Shown piece by piece: positions 50,111-59,728 of a DNA stretch of 64,000 nucleotides. The stretch covers positions 1,922,001-1,986,000 of the forward strand of contig NZ_CP019607.1 of the NCBI RefSeq assembly GCF_001998865.1, written 5' to 3'. The number at the start of each line of letters is the position of its first letter. The first letter of the stretch is position 1. Made by a program: the position numbers and the translations under genes. Under the pieces are notes generated by a model. The model did no database searches and was not told the origin of the DNA. It saw only the letters and a program-made list of their open reading frames with translations. The stretch comes from Tessaracoccus flavescens. GTDB taxonomy: Bacteria; Actinomycetota; Actinomycetes; Propionibacteriales; Propionibacteriaceae.

Positions 50111-51529
50111 GGCTCTTCTGCTGGATGTGTGGGTCAGGTTCGGCCGGGGAGTCGGGGTTTGGGGCCTGCGAGGTTGAGCATGGCCAGGGCGATGAGGGGT
50201 TCGGGGCCGTGGAAGCCGAAGCCGATGCGGGTGATGAGTCGGATCTTGGTATTGACGGATTCGATCAGCCCGTTCGACATGGTGTGCTGGATCGAGGCGA
50301 GGATCTCGTCGCGGTGTTTGAGGAGTCGGCGTTGGAGGTCGACGAACGCGGGCAGGTGTGAGCGTCGGGCCCAGGCGATCCACTGGTCGAACGCTGTTTC
50401 GGCTTCGTCGGGGGCGAGTTTGAAGAGGGTCCTGAGGGCTTCCTTCAGCAGGTAGGCCCGATGCACGTCCGGGTGTGACACGGCGATCCATTGGAGTTGG
50501 ATCTGTTGTTTGGCGGTGAGGTTCTCCGGGTTCTTCCAGAGCGAGTAGCGGGCTCGTTGGAACGCTTGCGCGTCGCCGATCGAGCGGGGCTGGGTTCCGG
50601 TGGTGGGGTCGTGACGGCGACGTCCCGAGGCGGCGGTCCAGGCCTGCCGACGGACCGTGTCGAGAGCTTCGCTGGCCCATTTGACGACGTGGAACGGGTC
50701 AGCACACAACACCGCCTCGGGACAGCGGTCCCGGATCACCGCTTTGATCCAGTTCGCCCCGTCAGCGCTGACATGGGTGATCATCGAGACCCGATCCTGG
50801 CCAGCGGCGTCACCGGAGGCGGCCAGTTCGTCGAAGAACCGGTTCAGGGTTGCCTTGTCACGTCCCGGGGCCGCCCAGACGAGACGTCCGGTGTCATGGT
50901 TGACCACCACGGTGAGGTACTTGTGTCCGCGTTTGTAACTGATCTCATCGACACCGATCCTGGTCAGGTCAGCGAACCGGTCAAAACTGCGCGACACGTC
51001 ATCCCAGACGCGGGTGATGATCGCGCCGACACTGCGCCACGCGATCCGCATCAGCTGGCTGACCGCACGCTTGGAGCATTGGGTGACCAGCCACGCGACC
51101 TGCGCATCGAAATCACGGGTATGGCCCGCGTCGTGACGGGCCCACGGGACCTGCGCGACCACCACCCCATGCTCCCGGCACCGCACCCGCGGCGCGTCGG
51201 CCTCGAGGAACACGGGCATGGTCCCCAAATCCAGGCTCCGCCACCGTCGACGTCCCCGGCCCCGGTCGAACCGGGTGGCGCGCCGTCCACACCTGCCACA
51301 CCGGTGAGCGCGGCGTTTCATCGGCCGCACCGACACGATCACTGTCCCCGCGGCCTCATCGAGGACAACATCCTCAACGATGGTGTGCTCGACACCAAGC
51401 ACCCTGGCCCATAGGCTGACACCACGCACACCGCTTCTCGCTTCCCGGTCCTGTTCTTAGACAAACAAGAACCTAGCCAGAAGCGGTGTGTCCTATCCCC
51501 AGCACCCACACATACGTCACTAGAGCCGG
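50111..51529 (-). mobile_element. Complete ISL3-family insertion sequence
   Basis: About 1.42 kb. Terminal inverted repeats GGCTCT-N8-ATGTGTGGGT (from 50111) and its complement ACCCACACAT-N8-AGAGCC (ending about 51529, give or take two bases) bracket one transposase gene. The 8 bp flanking each side (GGTTTTCT and GGAAAAGT) are not direct repeats, so no target-site duplication is visible. The right end abuts a half copy of the palindromic repeat. Confidence 0.85.
50134..51429 (-). CDS. ISL3-family transposase
   Basis: 431 aa, apparently intact. N-terminal zinc-finger region CGRCGRRATRFDRGRGRRRWR and CREHGVV, then a helix-turn-helix-like region, then the DDE catalytic domain: IGVDEISYKRGHKYLTVVV (first Asp), HVSADGANWIKAV (second Asp) and the C-terminal region SNGLIESVNTKIRLITRIGFGF (catalytic Glu). 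Starts GTG 51429. An intact frame suggests the copy is recent or still active. Confidence 0.9.
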   Translation of the reverse strand: MRGVSLWARVLGVEHTIVEDVVLDEAAGTVIVSVRPMKRRAHRCGRCGRRATRFDRGRGRRRWRSLDLGTMPVFLEADAPRVRCREHGVVVAQVPWARHDAGHTRDFDAQVAWLVTQCSKRAVSQLMRIAWRSVGAIITRVWDDVSRSFDRFADLTRIGVDEISYKRGHKYLTVVVNHDTGRLVWAAPGRDKATLNRFFDELAASGDAAGQDRVSMITHVSADGANWIKAVIRDRCPEAVLCADPFHVVKWASEALDTVRRQAWTAASGRRRHDPTTGTQPRSIGDAQAFQRARYSLWKNPENLTAKQQIQLQWIAVSHPDVHRAYLLKEALRTLFKLAPDEAETAFDQWIAWARRSHLPAFVDLQRRLLKHRDEILASIQHTMSNGLIESVNTKIRLITRIGFGFHGPEPLIALAMLNLAGPKPRLPGRT

Positions 51530-51540
51530 AAAAGTGCTCA
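51526..51540. repeat. Half copy D of the palindromic repeat
   Basis: CCGGAAAAGTGCTCA followed by AGGTGAGTCC matches the right arm and right flank of copies A-C. The left arm is absent; the ISL3 right end occupies its place. Positions accurate to about two bases. Confidence 0.65.
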
Positions 51541-52075
51541 AGGTGAGTCCTGTCCCGAGCCCCCGTCGTCCCGCCGCCAGGCGAGGTAGGCGGCCCCGCG
51601 TGGGGAGAGTTCGTAGCCGACGTCGTGGCTGATCGTCAGCCCAGGGCCTTCAGCTTGCGGATGTCCACCTTCAGCGGCAGCAGGTCGACCTCGCGCTGGG
51701 CGGCCAACTCCTTGGACACGACGCGCGGATGGTCGCGGATCCAGGTCAGCACGTCCAACGTCCAGGGACCGTTGGGGCGCCGGTCGAGTCGGTCGAGGCG
51801 TCGTGCGATCTCGGCCAGACCCGACGCGGCGCACCCGGGTCGCGCGGGGCGAGCATCTTCCTCAGCGCTGCCGCGTCCCTGAAGCCCGCGGCACGGGCCG
51901 CCCGGTCGGTGACCCGCTCCAGGGTCGGCACCCGCGCGACGCGCGTGAACCGCACGAGTCCCGACGGTGTGAGCTGCGTCCCGCCGACCTTCACACTCGG
52001 CGCGTCCCAGCGTCGGTACTGCGTCGTGATCCGGCCCTCGCGGATGCCTTCGGAGATCGCCTTGGTGATGAGCAC
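51538..52075 (-). pseudogene. ASCH-like/winged-helix protein with two frameshifts
   Basis: Three frames join into one chain of about 175 aa: MLITKAISEGIREGRITTQY, RRWDAPSVKVGGTQLTPSGLVRF (a PUA/ASCH-like beta domain), then GLAEIARRLDRLDRRPNGPW, TLDVLTWIRDHP, LPLKVDIRKLKALG (winged helix), then LTISHDVGYELSPRGAAYL. The second shift is a missing G in CTGGG(G)CTGACG near 51640; the first lies near 51830 beside a GGG. I recognise the architecture from other actinobacteria but no function. May be intact in reality. Confidence 0.6.
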
Positions 52076-52202
52076 GCCCCATCCTCACATCCCGAGCCCA
52101 CGCGTCGGGCAACCGGCAGCCTCCACTTGATGCCGCGCCGGGGCGAGGCCTGCACCCGACCCCGACTACGCTCGATCCACCGGTTTCGACGATGGGGAAG
52201 AC

Positions 52203-53084
52203 ATGGCGTTCTACGAACTGCTCAGCGACCAGAAGCTGGGCCGCAAGCTCAAGTCCTACGCATACCTGCCGCGCAACCGGAAGGAGGCTGACCGGATCGC
52301 CAAGTCGGCCACCCCCGACGCCGTCAGCGACCTGGGCGAGGTGTTCCGCACGGCCGATCTCGCGGAGCTGAGCTCGGCGCCCCCGTTCAGCATGGCCGTC
52401 GCGCTGCTCGCGAACGCGGCTGGCGGGCAGGATCCGGCTGCCGCGGAGGAGGCGGGAAGCGTCCTGTACGACGTCGGGCTCCGGCTGCGCGACGACAACA
52501 CGTCGGAGAGCCCCCACTACGACCCCACGTGGCGCTACGTCTTCTGGGAGACGCTCAGCCTCTTCCCCGACATCCCCGCCGCCGCGCGTGCCTTCGATCT
52601 CCTCGACGAGGTGTACCGCGAGCTGCCGGAGAGCCGCGTCGAGGCATGGGCGCGAGAGGCGGGTATCGACCTGCCGCGCGGGCGGTCGTGGACCGTGAAG
52701 CTCGTCGTTCCGAGCGCGGAGCCGCCCCACTTCGACCTGGAGCTTGACCTCACCTGGGTACCGGAACGGGAGGCCCGAGGGCAGATCCGCGCCTGTGAAC
52801 ACTGGTGGTCGGCCGACCCTGAGGATCTCTTCTGGGCGCATCCTGTGTACGCGACCCAGCCGCCGATCGACTCTCAGCGGATCGACCTGACCACGCAGGA
52901 TGACGGTGGCCGGACGCTGCAGGCAACGCTCGCCCATCCCGTGACAGGGCCGTGGGACTTCAAGCAATTCGTCGACGACTTCGAGGCGGCGACCGGAACA
53001 ACCCTTGATCGCTCGAAGACGGCGGTGACGGAGGCGAAGGGGCAGCGCTCGACCGCGGCCGTCAGGAAGTGGCTCAAGGGCTGA
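52203..53084 (+). CDS. Conserved hypothetical protein
   Basis: 293 aa, soluble, no signal peptide or membrane helix; moderately acidic with many Trp (WRYVFWETL, CEHWWSADPEDLFWAHPVY). The N-terminal half looks alpha-helical and the C-terminal half beta-rich (WTVKLVVPSAEPPHFDLELDLTWV). ATG follows GGGGAAG. No family recognised; a stand-alone gene. Confidence 0.6.
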   Translation: MAFYELLSDQKLGRKLKSYAYLPRNRKEADRIAKSATPDAVSDLGEVFRTADLAELSSAPPFSMAVALLANAAGGQDPAAAEEAGSVLYDVGLRLRDDNTSESPHYDPTWRYVFWETLSLFPDIPAAARAFDLLDEVYRELPESRVEAWAREAGIDLPRGRSWTVKLVVPSAEPPHFDLELDLTWVPEREARGQIRACEHWWSADPEDLFWAHPVYATQPPIDSQRIDLTTQDDGGRTLQATLAHPVTGPWDFKQFVDDFEAATGTTLDRSKTAVTEAKGQRSTAAVRKWLKG

Positions 53085-53184
53085 TCGACGGCGTGTCGCG
53101 CGCGATCGCCTTCGCCGCCACCGACCCTGCCCGGCCTCGACCTAGACTGGGGCACCACAGCTCCACCGGGAACGGAGCCCGCCC

Positions 53185-54501
53185 TTGTCATCGCCATGGT
53201 CTGATCACCGCGACGTGTCGGCAGAGACGCGCCGCCTCCTCGAACGTGCGCGCGCCGACCTGCTGACCGGCGACACCGACGCGAAGCAGTTGCGGGCCGT
53301 GCGCTCCCTCGTCCGCGACTCGTGGCAGAGGGCGCTCGCCGGGCGGGTGAAGGCCGACGGCCTGCCCCCGCTCGACCTGCGGGGCGACCAACTGGACGAC
53401 TACCTCAAGGGCCATCCACTGGCCGGGGCGCTCGACCTCATCTACGGGCTCCTGCTCCCAGGCGGCACGGACGACACCGGCGTCATCGTCGCGGTCGGCG
53501 ACGAGGCGGGTCGGCTGCTGTGGGTCGAGGGGGACAGAGACGTCCGCAACCGGGCGGACGACATGGGCTTCATCCCAGGAGCCAACTGGTCCGAGGCCGC
53601 CGTCGGCACCCCCGCGCCGGGCACGGCCATCGCGCTAGGCCGCTCGGTCCAGATCCACGGCTCGGAACACTTCAACCTGAAGGTCGCGCCGTGGTCGTGC
53701 ACGGCCGCCCCGGTGCGCGATCCGGAGACGCGGCGCGTGATCGGGGTGATCGATGTCACGGGCGGCGCCGAGGCCGCGACGCCCCAGGCCCAACTCCTCG
53801 TCGATGCCACCGCCCGCGCCGTCGAGTCCGAACTCCTGATCACCCGGATGCGTGCCCGTGAGCACACGCCGCAGCGTCGACCGCTGCGCAGGCGCAGGAC
53901 GACCAACGCCACCCTCCAGGTCCTCGGTCGACAGCGCGCCGCCCTCGAACTCGAGCGCGACGACGGCGCAAGCGTCGTCGAGTTCGGACGACGCCACGCC
54001 GAGATCCTGCTGATGCTGCGGCTCAACCCGGCGGGTCTCTCCGCCGAACGACTCGCCGAGCTCGTCTACGGCAAGGGCGCGGACCCGGCGACGCTGCGCC
54101 CGGAGATCGTCAGGCTCCGCAAGGCGCTGCGAAGGGCCACCTCCGAGATCGACATCGCGTCGCGGCCCTACCGGCTCGTCGGTTCGCTCACCACCGACGC
54201 CCACAGCGTCCTCGGCCTGCTCGACCGCGGCGCGCACCGGGTCGCGCTGGCCGCCTACCGCGGCGAGGTGCTTCCCGGCTCCGAGGCGCCCGGGGTCCTG
54301 GCCTTCCGCGACACGGTCAGCACCGCCCTGCGTGAGGCGCTGATGGCCGAGGCCAGCGCCGACGTGCTGCTCGCCTACGCAGACACCGAGGAAGGGGCAG
54401 ACGACCGCGAACTCCTCCTGCTCCTGCTCGAACAGCTCCCTCCACGCTCACCGAAGCGCGCAGGCGTGCTCGCCCGGATCGACCGGATCGACGCCAGCTG
54501 A
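53185..54501 (+). CDS. GAF-domain transcriptional regulator (aldehyde dehydrogenase activator-like)
   Basis: 438 aa. Residues about 25-215 contain a GAF-type sensor as in AcoR-like proteins (LRAVRSLVRDSWQRAL, GFIPGANWSEAAVGTPAPGTA, RRVIGVIDVTGG). Residues about 265-345 form a winged-helix DNA-binding region (HAEILLMLRLNPAGLSAERLAEL, EIVRLRKALRRA). It lacks the AAA+ and Fis domains of classical AcoR. The start is probably TTG 53185 with GGAG seven bases upstream; GTG 53215 is the alternative. It lies 250 bp before the aldehyde dehydrogenase gene on the same strand and is probably its regulator. Confidence 0.78.
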   Translation: MSSPWSDHRDVSAETRRLLERARADLLTGDTDAKQLRAVRSLVRDSWQRALAGRVKADGLPPLDLRGDQLDDYLKGHPLAGALDLIYGLLLPGGTDDTGVIVAVGDEAGRLLWVEGDRDVRNRADDMGFIPGANWSEAAVGTPAPGTAIALGRSVQIHGSEHFNLKVAPWSCTAAPVRDPETRRVIGVIDVTGGAEAATPQAQLLVDATARAVESELLITRMRAREHTPQRRPLRRRRTTNATLQVLGRQRAALELERDDGASVVEFGRRHAEILLMLRLNPAGLSAERLAELVYGKGADPATLRPEIVRLRKALRRATSEIDIASRPYRLVGSLTTDAHSVLGLLDRGAHRVALAAYRGEVLPGSEAPGVLAFRDTVSTALREALMAEASADVLLAYADTEEGADDRELLLLLLEQLPPRSPKRAGVLARIDRIDAS

Positions 54502-54751
54502 GCAGGCGATCGCACCGATCCGGGGGCCTCGGGCAAGGAAACTCCGGCGCGGCCGCCCGGTCGGTTCCGCCTTCACCCTTCCGGTCCAGGGCAGGCCGAT
54601 GCGACGCCCGCGGCGTGGCCGGTCGGCCTCCCTGTGACGCAACCTAGGTGCAACCTGTGCCTCAGTAGCGTGAATCCATCGTCGCCGGGGCAGAGGCTTC
54701 GCCCCACCGGGAGCGCGACGCTGAGCAGTTCGAGTCGAAGGAGACACGACA

Positions 54752-56311
54752 ATGACGATCACCGAAGAGGAAGTAACCACCTCGTCGACCACCTACGCCG
54801 CGCCGGGCCAGCCCGGTTCGAAGGCCGAGTACAAGCCCCGCTACGGGCACTACATCGGCGGCGAGTTCGTGGAGCCGGTCAAGGGTGAGTACTTCGAGAA
54901 CATCTCTCCGGTCACAGGCAAGCCCTTCACCGAGGTCGGCCGCGGCACCGTCGAGGACATCGACCGGGCCGTCGATGTCGCCTGGAAGGCGTTCTCCGGA
55001 TGGAAGAAGACCTCGCCCGCCGAGCGGTCGATCATCCTCAACAAGATCGCCGACCGCATGGAGCAGCATCTCGAGTCCATCGCCGTCGCGGAGACATGGG
55101 AGAACGGCAAGCCGATCCGCGAGACCCTCGCCGCGGACATCCCGCTCGCCATCGACCACTTCCGCTACTTCGCGGGGGTGCTTCGCGCCCAGGAGGGCTC
55201 GCTCAGCCAGCTCGACGAGAACACCGTCGCCTACCACTTCCACGAGCCGCTCGGCGTCGTCGGGCAGATCATCCCGTGGAACTTCCCGCTGCTCATGGCC
55301 GTGTGGAAGCTCGCCCCCGCTCTCGCCGCAGGCAACTGCGTCGTGCTGAAGCCGGCGGAGCAGACCCCCGCCTCGATCCTGTTCCTGTTCGACATCATCG
55401 GCGATCTCCTGCCAGCCGGTGTGGTCAACATCGTCAACGGGTTCGGGATCGAGGCGGGCGCCCCGCTCGCCAGCCACAAGCGCATCCGCAAGATCGCGTT
55501 CACCGGCGAGACGACGACCGGCCGCCTGATCATGCAGTACGCCTCGCAGAACCTGATCCCCGTGACGCTCGAGCTGGGCGGCAAGTCGCCCAACGTGTTC
55601 TTCGAGGACGTGGCGAGCAGCACCGATGACGCCTACTACGACAAGGCCCTCGAGGGCTTCACGCTGTTCGCGCTCAACCAGGGCGAGGTGTGCACCTGTC
55701 CGTCGCGCGCCCTGATCCAGCGCTCCATCTATGACACGTTCCTCGGCGACGGCCTCGAGCGGGTCGGCAAGATCGTCCAGGGCAACCCGCTCGACCTGAA
55801 CACCATGATCGGCGCGCAGGCCTCGAACGACCAGCTCGAGAAGATCCTGTCCTACATCGACATCGGCAAGCAGTCGGGCGCGAAGCTGCTCGTGGGCGGC
55901 GAGCGCGTCGACCTCGGCGGTGACCTCTCCGAGGGCTACTACATCGCCCCGACGGTCTTCGAGGGCACCAACGACATGCGGATCTTCCAGGAGGAGATCT
56001 TCGGCCCGGTGCTGTCAGTGACGAGCTTCACCGACTTCGACGACGCGATCTCCATCGCCAACGACACCCTGTACGGCCTGGGCGCCGGGGTGTGGAGCCG
56101 GATCGGGGACACCGCCTACCGGGCAGGTCGCGCCATCGAGGCGGGCCGCGTCTGGACCAACACCTACCACCAGTACCCGGCCCACGCCGCATTCGGCGGC
56201 TACAAGCAGTCGGGCATCGGGCGCGAGAACCATCTCAAGATGCTCGAGCACTACCAGCAGACCAAGAACCTGCTGGTCTCCTACGCTGAAGGAGCCATGG
56301 GCTTCTTCTGA
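54752..56311 (+). CDS. NAD-dependent aldehyde dehydrogenase
   Basis: 519 aa (ExaC/AldA-like, typical length about 506). Motifs: [22 protein letters not shown], cofactor motif [11 protein letters not shown], general base Glu in [16 protein letters not shown] (about residue 272), catalytic Cys in [15 protein letters not shown] (about 313), and PFGGYK-like [15 protein letters not shown]. Oxidises acetaldehyde-like or alcohol-derived aldehydes to acids. ATG follows GAAGGAGAC. Forms a set with the GAF regulator upstream and DUF779 downstream, a recurring trio in Actinomycetota. Confidence 0.93.
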   Translation: MTITEEEVTTSSTTYAAPGQPGSKAEYKPRYGHYIGGEFVEPVKGEYFENISPVTGKPFTEVGRGTVEDIDRAVDVAWKAFSGWKKTSPAERSIILNKIADRMEQHLESIAVAETWENGKPIRETLAADIPLAIDHFRYFAGVLRAQEGSLSQLDENTVAYHFHEPLGVVGQIIPWNFPLLMAVWKLAPALAAGNCVVLKPAEQTPASILFLFDIIGDLLPAGVVNIVNGFGIEAGAPLASHKRIRKIAFTGETTTGRLIMQYASQNLIPVTLELGGKSPNVFFEDVASSTDDAYYDKALEGFTLFALNQGEVCTCPSRALIQRSIYDTFLGDGLERVGKIVQGNPLDLNTMIGAQASNDQLEKILSYIDIGKQSGAKLLVGGERVDLGGDLSEGYYIAPTVFEGTNDMRIFQEEIFGPVLSVTSFTDFDDAISIANDTLYGLGAGVWSRIGDTAYRAGRAIEAGRVWTNTYHQYPAHAAFGGYKQSGIGRENHLKMLEHYQQTKNLLVSYAEGAMGFF

Positions 56312-56317
56312 CAGACC

Positions 56318-56377
56318 GACTCGGTTCTCCCATGCCGAGTCAGACCTGGAGGGCGGGGGTCCCGGCCCCCGCCCTCC
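56318..56377. terminator. Two hairpins between aldehyde dehydrogenase and DUF779
   Basis: A small stem GACTCGG/CCGAGTC (56318-56341) is followed by a perfect 12-bp stem GGAGGGCGGGGG/CCCCCGCCCTCC (56348-56377, loop TCCCGG). The ribosome site of DUF779 starts about 10 bases later. Probably attenuates or partly terminates transcription, lowering DUF779 relative to the dehydrogenase. Confidence 0.65.
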
Positions 56378-56402
56378 GCCCCATCGTGAAGGAAGGTGCG
56401 TG

Positions 56403-56792
56403 ATGAGCGAACCCAGCCGGGTCGACGTCAGCGACGAGGCCGCCGACCTGCTGCGCACGCTTTCTGCCCAGCACGGCCCCCTGATGTTCCACCAGTCCGG
56501 CGGCTGCTGCGACGGCAGTTCGCCCATGTGTTACCCGGTCGGGATGTTCCTCACCGGCCCGTCCGACGTCCTCCTCGACACGCTCGCCATCGACGGCATC
56601 GACCCGGTCGAGGTGTACATGTCCGAGTCCCAGTACGACTACTGGAAGTTCACCCACCTCACCATCGATGTGGTCCCAGGCAGGGGAGCGGGGTTCAGCG
56701 TCGAGGCCCCCACGGGTAAGCGGTTCCTGATCCGTTCCCGGATGCTCACCGACGACGAGGTCGCCTTCTTCGGACTGCTGCCGAAGCTGTGA
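56403..56792 (+). CDS. DUF779 protein associated with aldehyde dehydrogenase
   Basis: 129 aa. Family pattern: FHQSGGCCDGSSPMCYP (about residues 32-48, with three Cys in a likely metal- or redox-active cluster) and VYMSESQYDYWKFTHLTIDVVPGRG AGFS (two segments). DUF779 is almost always next to ExaC-type aldehyde dehydrogenases; role unresolved, perhaps maturation or metal handling. ATG 56403 follows AAGGAAGG; GTG 56400 is an adjacent alternative. Its 3' end overlaps the convergent membrane-protein gene by 47 bp. Confidence 0.85.
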   Translation: MSEPSRVDVSDEAADLLRTLSAQHGPLMFHQSGGCCDGSSPMCYPVGMFLTGPSDVLLDTLAIDGIDPVEVYMSESQYDYWKFTHLTIDVVPGRGAGFSVEAPTGKRFLIRSRMLTDDEVAFFGLLPKL

Positions 56793-58068
56793 CGTCGTCC
56801 ACCTGGACCTCTTCAATCGACGGCCAGGCGCTGCGGACGGTGGCAGCGGTGACCCGCTGCTCGTGTTCGGCGAAGACCTCCAGCAGCACGAGCACGCCGA
56901 ACAGGACGAACGAGACGTAGAGCAGGTCGCCCCAGTCGTGCCCGGCAAGGGGAGCCTGTCCATCTGCGCCCTCCAGGGTTGCGGACAGGGAGAACCAGCT
57001 CACCGTCGCCACCCAGAAGCCCAGCGCAACGCAGGTGACGCGCAGCGGCGACGGACCCCCGAGCAGCGCGGTGACGATCTTCTCGTCCGGTCGTGACCGG
57101 TCCGCGTCGTCCCCCTTGGCGAGCCGACGGTAGTGCTCCCTACGCGGAAACTCGATGCTGAGCGTCACCACGACGGAAGCGGTGATGCACGCGACCGACG
57201 CGACGATGAGCACGAAGCCGATCAGCATGCCCTGGTCGATCAGCCATTCGACGGGGTCGGAGTAGTAGCGCGGCTCGCAGTGGCGGCAGGGCTTACGCAC
57301 GAACGCGGGGATGAAGGTCGCGACGGCTGCGGCCACGACTCCTGCCGCGCCGATGCCCAGCAACCAGGTGGCGAGCTTCTCCCGCTTCGCCCACCGGGCG
57401 AGGCCGGGATCGTCGCGCAGCGTTCGCTGCGTGTGTCGGGTGCGCAGCGGCGCGCTCCGCCTTCTCGATCCGGCCCTCGTCGAGGTAGGGCGGGTGTGGT
57501 TGGGCGCCCGATTTCTTGACGGAGCGGATCCACAGCAGGCCGAAGACCGCGGCGAGGGCGGCGCACACCCCGAGGCTCCACAGGAGATAGAACAGGGCCT
57601 CGGCCTCGTCGAGCAGGAAGAACAAGGTGAGCACGAGGACGCCCACGAGGGTGAGCGCTGCGATCGTGGACCGGCTCGCGAGCGCGGTCAGCCGGCGGTA
57701 GCGGGCGTCGGCGACGGCGGCTGGGGCGGCGCGGGCCCCTCCGTCCCTGAGGTTGCCGCGTGGCGCATCAGGTCGCGGTGGGTGGAGAAGGCGATGGCGA
57801 CCCACAGGGGTTCGGGAAGCAGGCCGAGCCCGAACCCGCCGAGCAGCATCGACAAGCCGAGGAAGTTGCGTCCCAGGCCGTCGAACTGGTCCCACGACCG
57901 CGGCAACTGGACGGCGTTCTCGTCGAAGACGAGCAGGAAGATCAACCCGACGCCGAAGGCTGCGACCGAGCCGATGATCAGCGACATGATCACCGACCGG
58001 GCGATGACGAGGCTCCGGGTCAGCGGAGAAGGTGGCACCTCGACGAATCGGTAGGTGTCGCTCGGCAT
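56746..58068 (-). pseudogene. Multi-pass membrane protein, paralog 1 (two frameshifts as read)
   Basis: Starts ATG 58068 (MPSDTYRFVEVPPSPLTRSLV). Three frames are needed: the first has three helices (IIGSVAAFGVGLIFLLVF, FLGLSMLLGGFGLGLL), the second two (LTLVGVLVLTLFFLLD, LGVCAALAAVFGLLWI) plus a cytosolic linker, the third four more, beginning KREKLATWLLGIGAAGVV and containing FVRKPCRHCEPRYYSD. Shifts lie near 57735 (beside GGAGGGG) and near 57450. Joined length is about 440 aa. Family unknown. The next gene upstream is a clear paralog with the same breaks, so they are either decaying together or mis-assembled. Confidence 0.6.
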
Positions 58069-58126
58069 GTGGCGACGATACCCGGCCGAGCCGTCGTCCG
58101 TGGTGCTGATCCTGACGACCTCAGGC

Positions 58127-59045
58127 TTAGCCGTCGGCCGCCTGGCCCGGCTCGACCACGGGCCAGGCCCTCCTGACGACGGCGGTCACTTCGCGCCGTT
58201 CGTGCGCTGCATAGGTCTCCAGCACGACGAGCAGGCCGAGCAGGACGGCGGAGACGAGGAACGTCGGCCACCAGGTGACTCCCACAAAGGGAGGCTGCCC
58301 AGCGGCCGCCTCGCGCGTCGCCGCCACCCCGAACCAGAAGACGGCCACCACCCAGAAGGCGAGGCCGAGGCAGGCCAGACGCAGCGGCCACGCGTCGGTG
58401 AGGAGCTGAAGCAGGGTCTTCTCATCGGGACGGTTGGCCCCGGCATACGGGGTCGCGGCCATCCGCAGGTGGTGCTGACGCCAGCGACGGGTCCCGAGCT
58501 GCTATGACCGACCCGATCGTCAGCAGGATGAGCGCCGCGGCCATCGCCACCGCGGCGAAAAGCAAGGCCTGCACGATCAGGTTCTCGACCGACTCGTCAT
58601 AGGTTTGCACGTCGCATTCCTGGCACGGCTTGCGCACGACCGTCGTCACGTAGGCGATGATCGCCGTCACGGCGACGGCGATGCTGCCGAGGGTGAACAC
58701 GATGCTGCCGACGCGTCGCGCTCGCGCACCGGGAACCGCTCCGACCTGTCCGACTGCTTGCGTCTGCTCGGCGGCGAGCCGGCGCGTGGTGGCTTCCGCT
58801 GCCTTGATCCGGCGCTTGCCTTCGTAGGGCGAGGTGGGTTCCGCGGCGCGTCTCACCCGCGCGCGGCGGGAGAGCAGGTAGCCGCCCACGCCGATGGCCA
58901 CGAAGAGGGGCATCGCGATCGCGGAGAAGCCCGAACAGGATCGCCGTCGCCATGCTGAGCGTGGACTGGGCGATCCCCAGCCGCCTCGTGCCGGGTGAAG
59001 CAGGAACCTCGATGAACCTGGGACCATCGGCGTCAGACAGGGGGG
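58127..59045 (-). pseudogene. Multi-pass membrane protein, paralog 2 (frameshifts as read)
   Basis: Shares with paralog 1 the N-terminus (RFIEVPASPGTRRLGIAQS against RFVEVPPSPLTRSLVIARS), a mid-protein linker, the motif VVRKPCQECDVQTYDESVEN (against FVRKPCRHCEPRYYSDPVEW) and the last helices (LRLACLGLAFWVVAVFWFGV against LRVTCVALGFWVATVSWFSL). Pieces lie in three frames with shifts near 58930 and 58460. No start codon is evident in the N-terminal frame. Shorter than paralog 1 in its first third. Function unknown. Confidence 0.58.
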
Positions 59046-59148
59046 AGAACCTACCGGGAGGAGATGTCAGGCGGACGAAGAGCGAGGGGGGCTCCCGCCC
59101 CGCAAGAGCTGAGCCCGCCGTCGGTGCCATGCCTGGTCGGGTTAGGCT

Positions 59149-59571
59149 GTGCCCGTGGCAGAGGAACTGAGCGAGCGACAGAAGGCTGCGCTGATCCGGC
59201 AGCAGCTGAGCGACGCCAACGCCCGCGGCGAGGCCGCGAGGGCGAAGGTGCTGATCGACGAGTTCCTGGCCGCCGCGAAGGAACGCGGGCTGCAGCCGCG
59301 TCCGCTGAAGGCGCGCACCCTCGACGGCCACACCGTCAAGACGGACAAGACCGGCTGGTACCTCCGCACGAACCACTCCGTCGCGCTCGACACCGAGGGC
59401 AACTACTACTCGCTGGTCGTACCGGGAGGGTGGAAGGAGCGCCTGCGCGGCGTCAGGCTCCAGCCCACCCTCGCGCCGCTGGTGATCGGCCGCGGTGGCC
59501 GTGACGGCGAGACCGGCGACCTCAGGGAGTTCCTGGCCTGGACCCTCGACGGGACGATCCCCCAGGACTGA
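59149..59571 (+). CDS. Conserved hypothetical protein
   Basis: 140 aa from GTG 59149, or 138 from GTG 59155. Helical, charged N-terminal half (ELSERQKAALIRQQLSDANA) followed by a compact beta domain (KTGWYLRTNHSVALDTEGNYYSL, VPGGWKERLRG). No signal peptide. I recognise no function. Confidence 0.62.
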   Translation: MPVAEELSERQKAALIRQQLSDANARGEAARAKVLIDEFLAAAKERGLQPRPLKARTLDGHTVKTDKTGWYLRTNHSVALDTEGNYYSLVVPGGWKERLRGVRLQPTLAPLVIGRGGRDGETGDLREFLAWTLDGTIPQD

Positions 59572-59728
59572 GCGGAACCGAAAGCTCTCGCTCTCCTGGT
59601 CGCTGCCCACCGGCCGAGCGCTGCCGACCGGGCACCTCGACCGGACGTCGGAGCCTCCACACGAGGAGGTCGCTAGGATTCCGGGCATCCAGCTGTGACG
59701 AAACGACGACTCGCGGGAACTACCGGGC

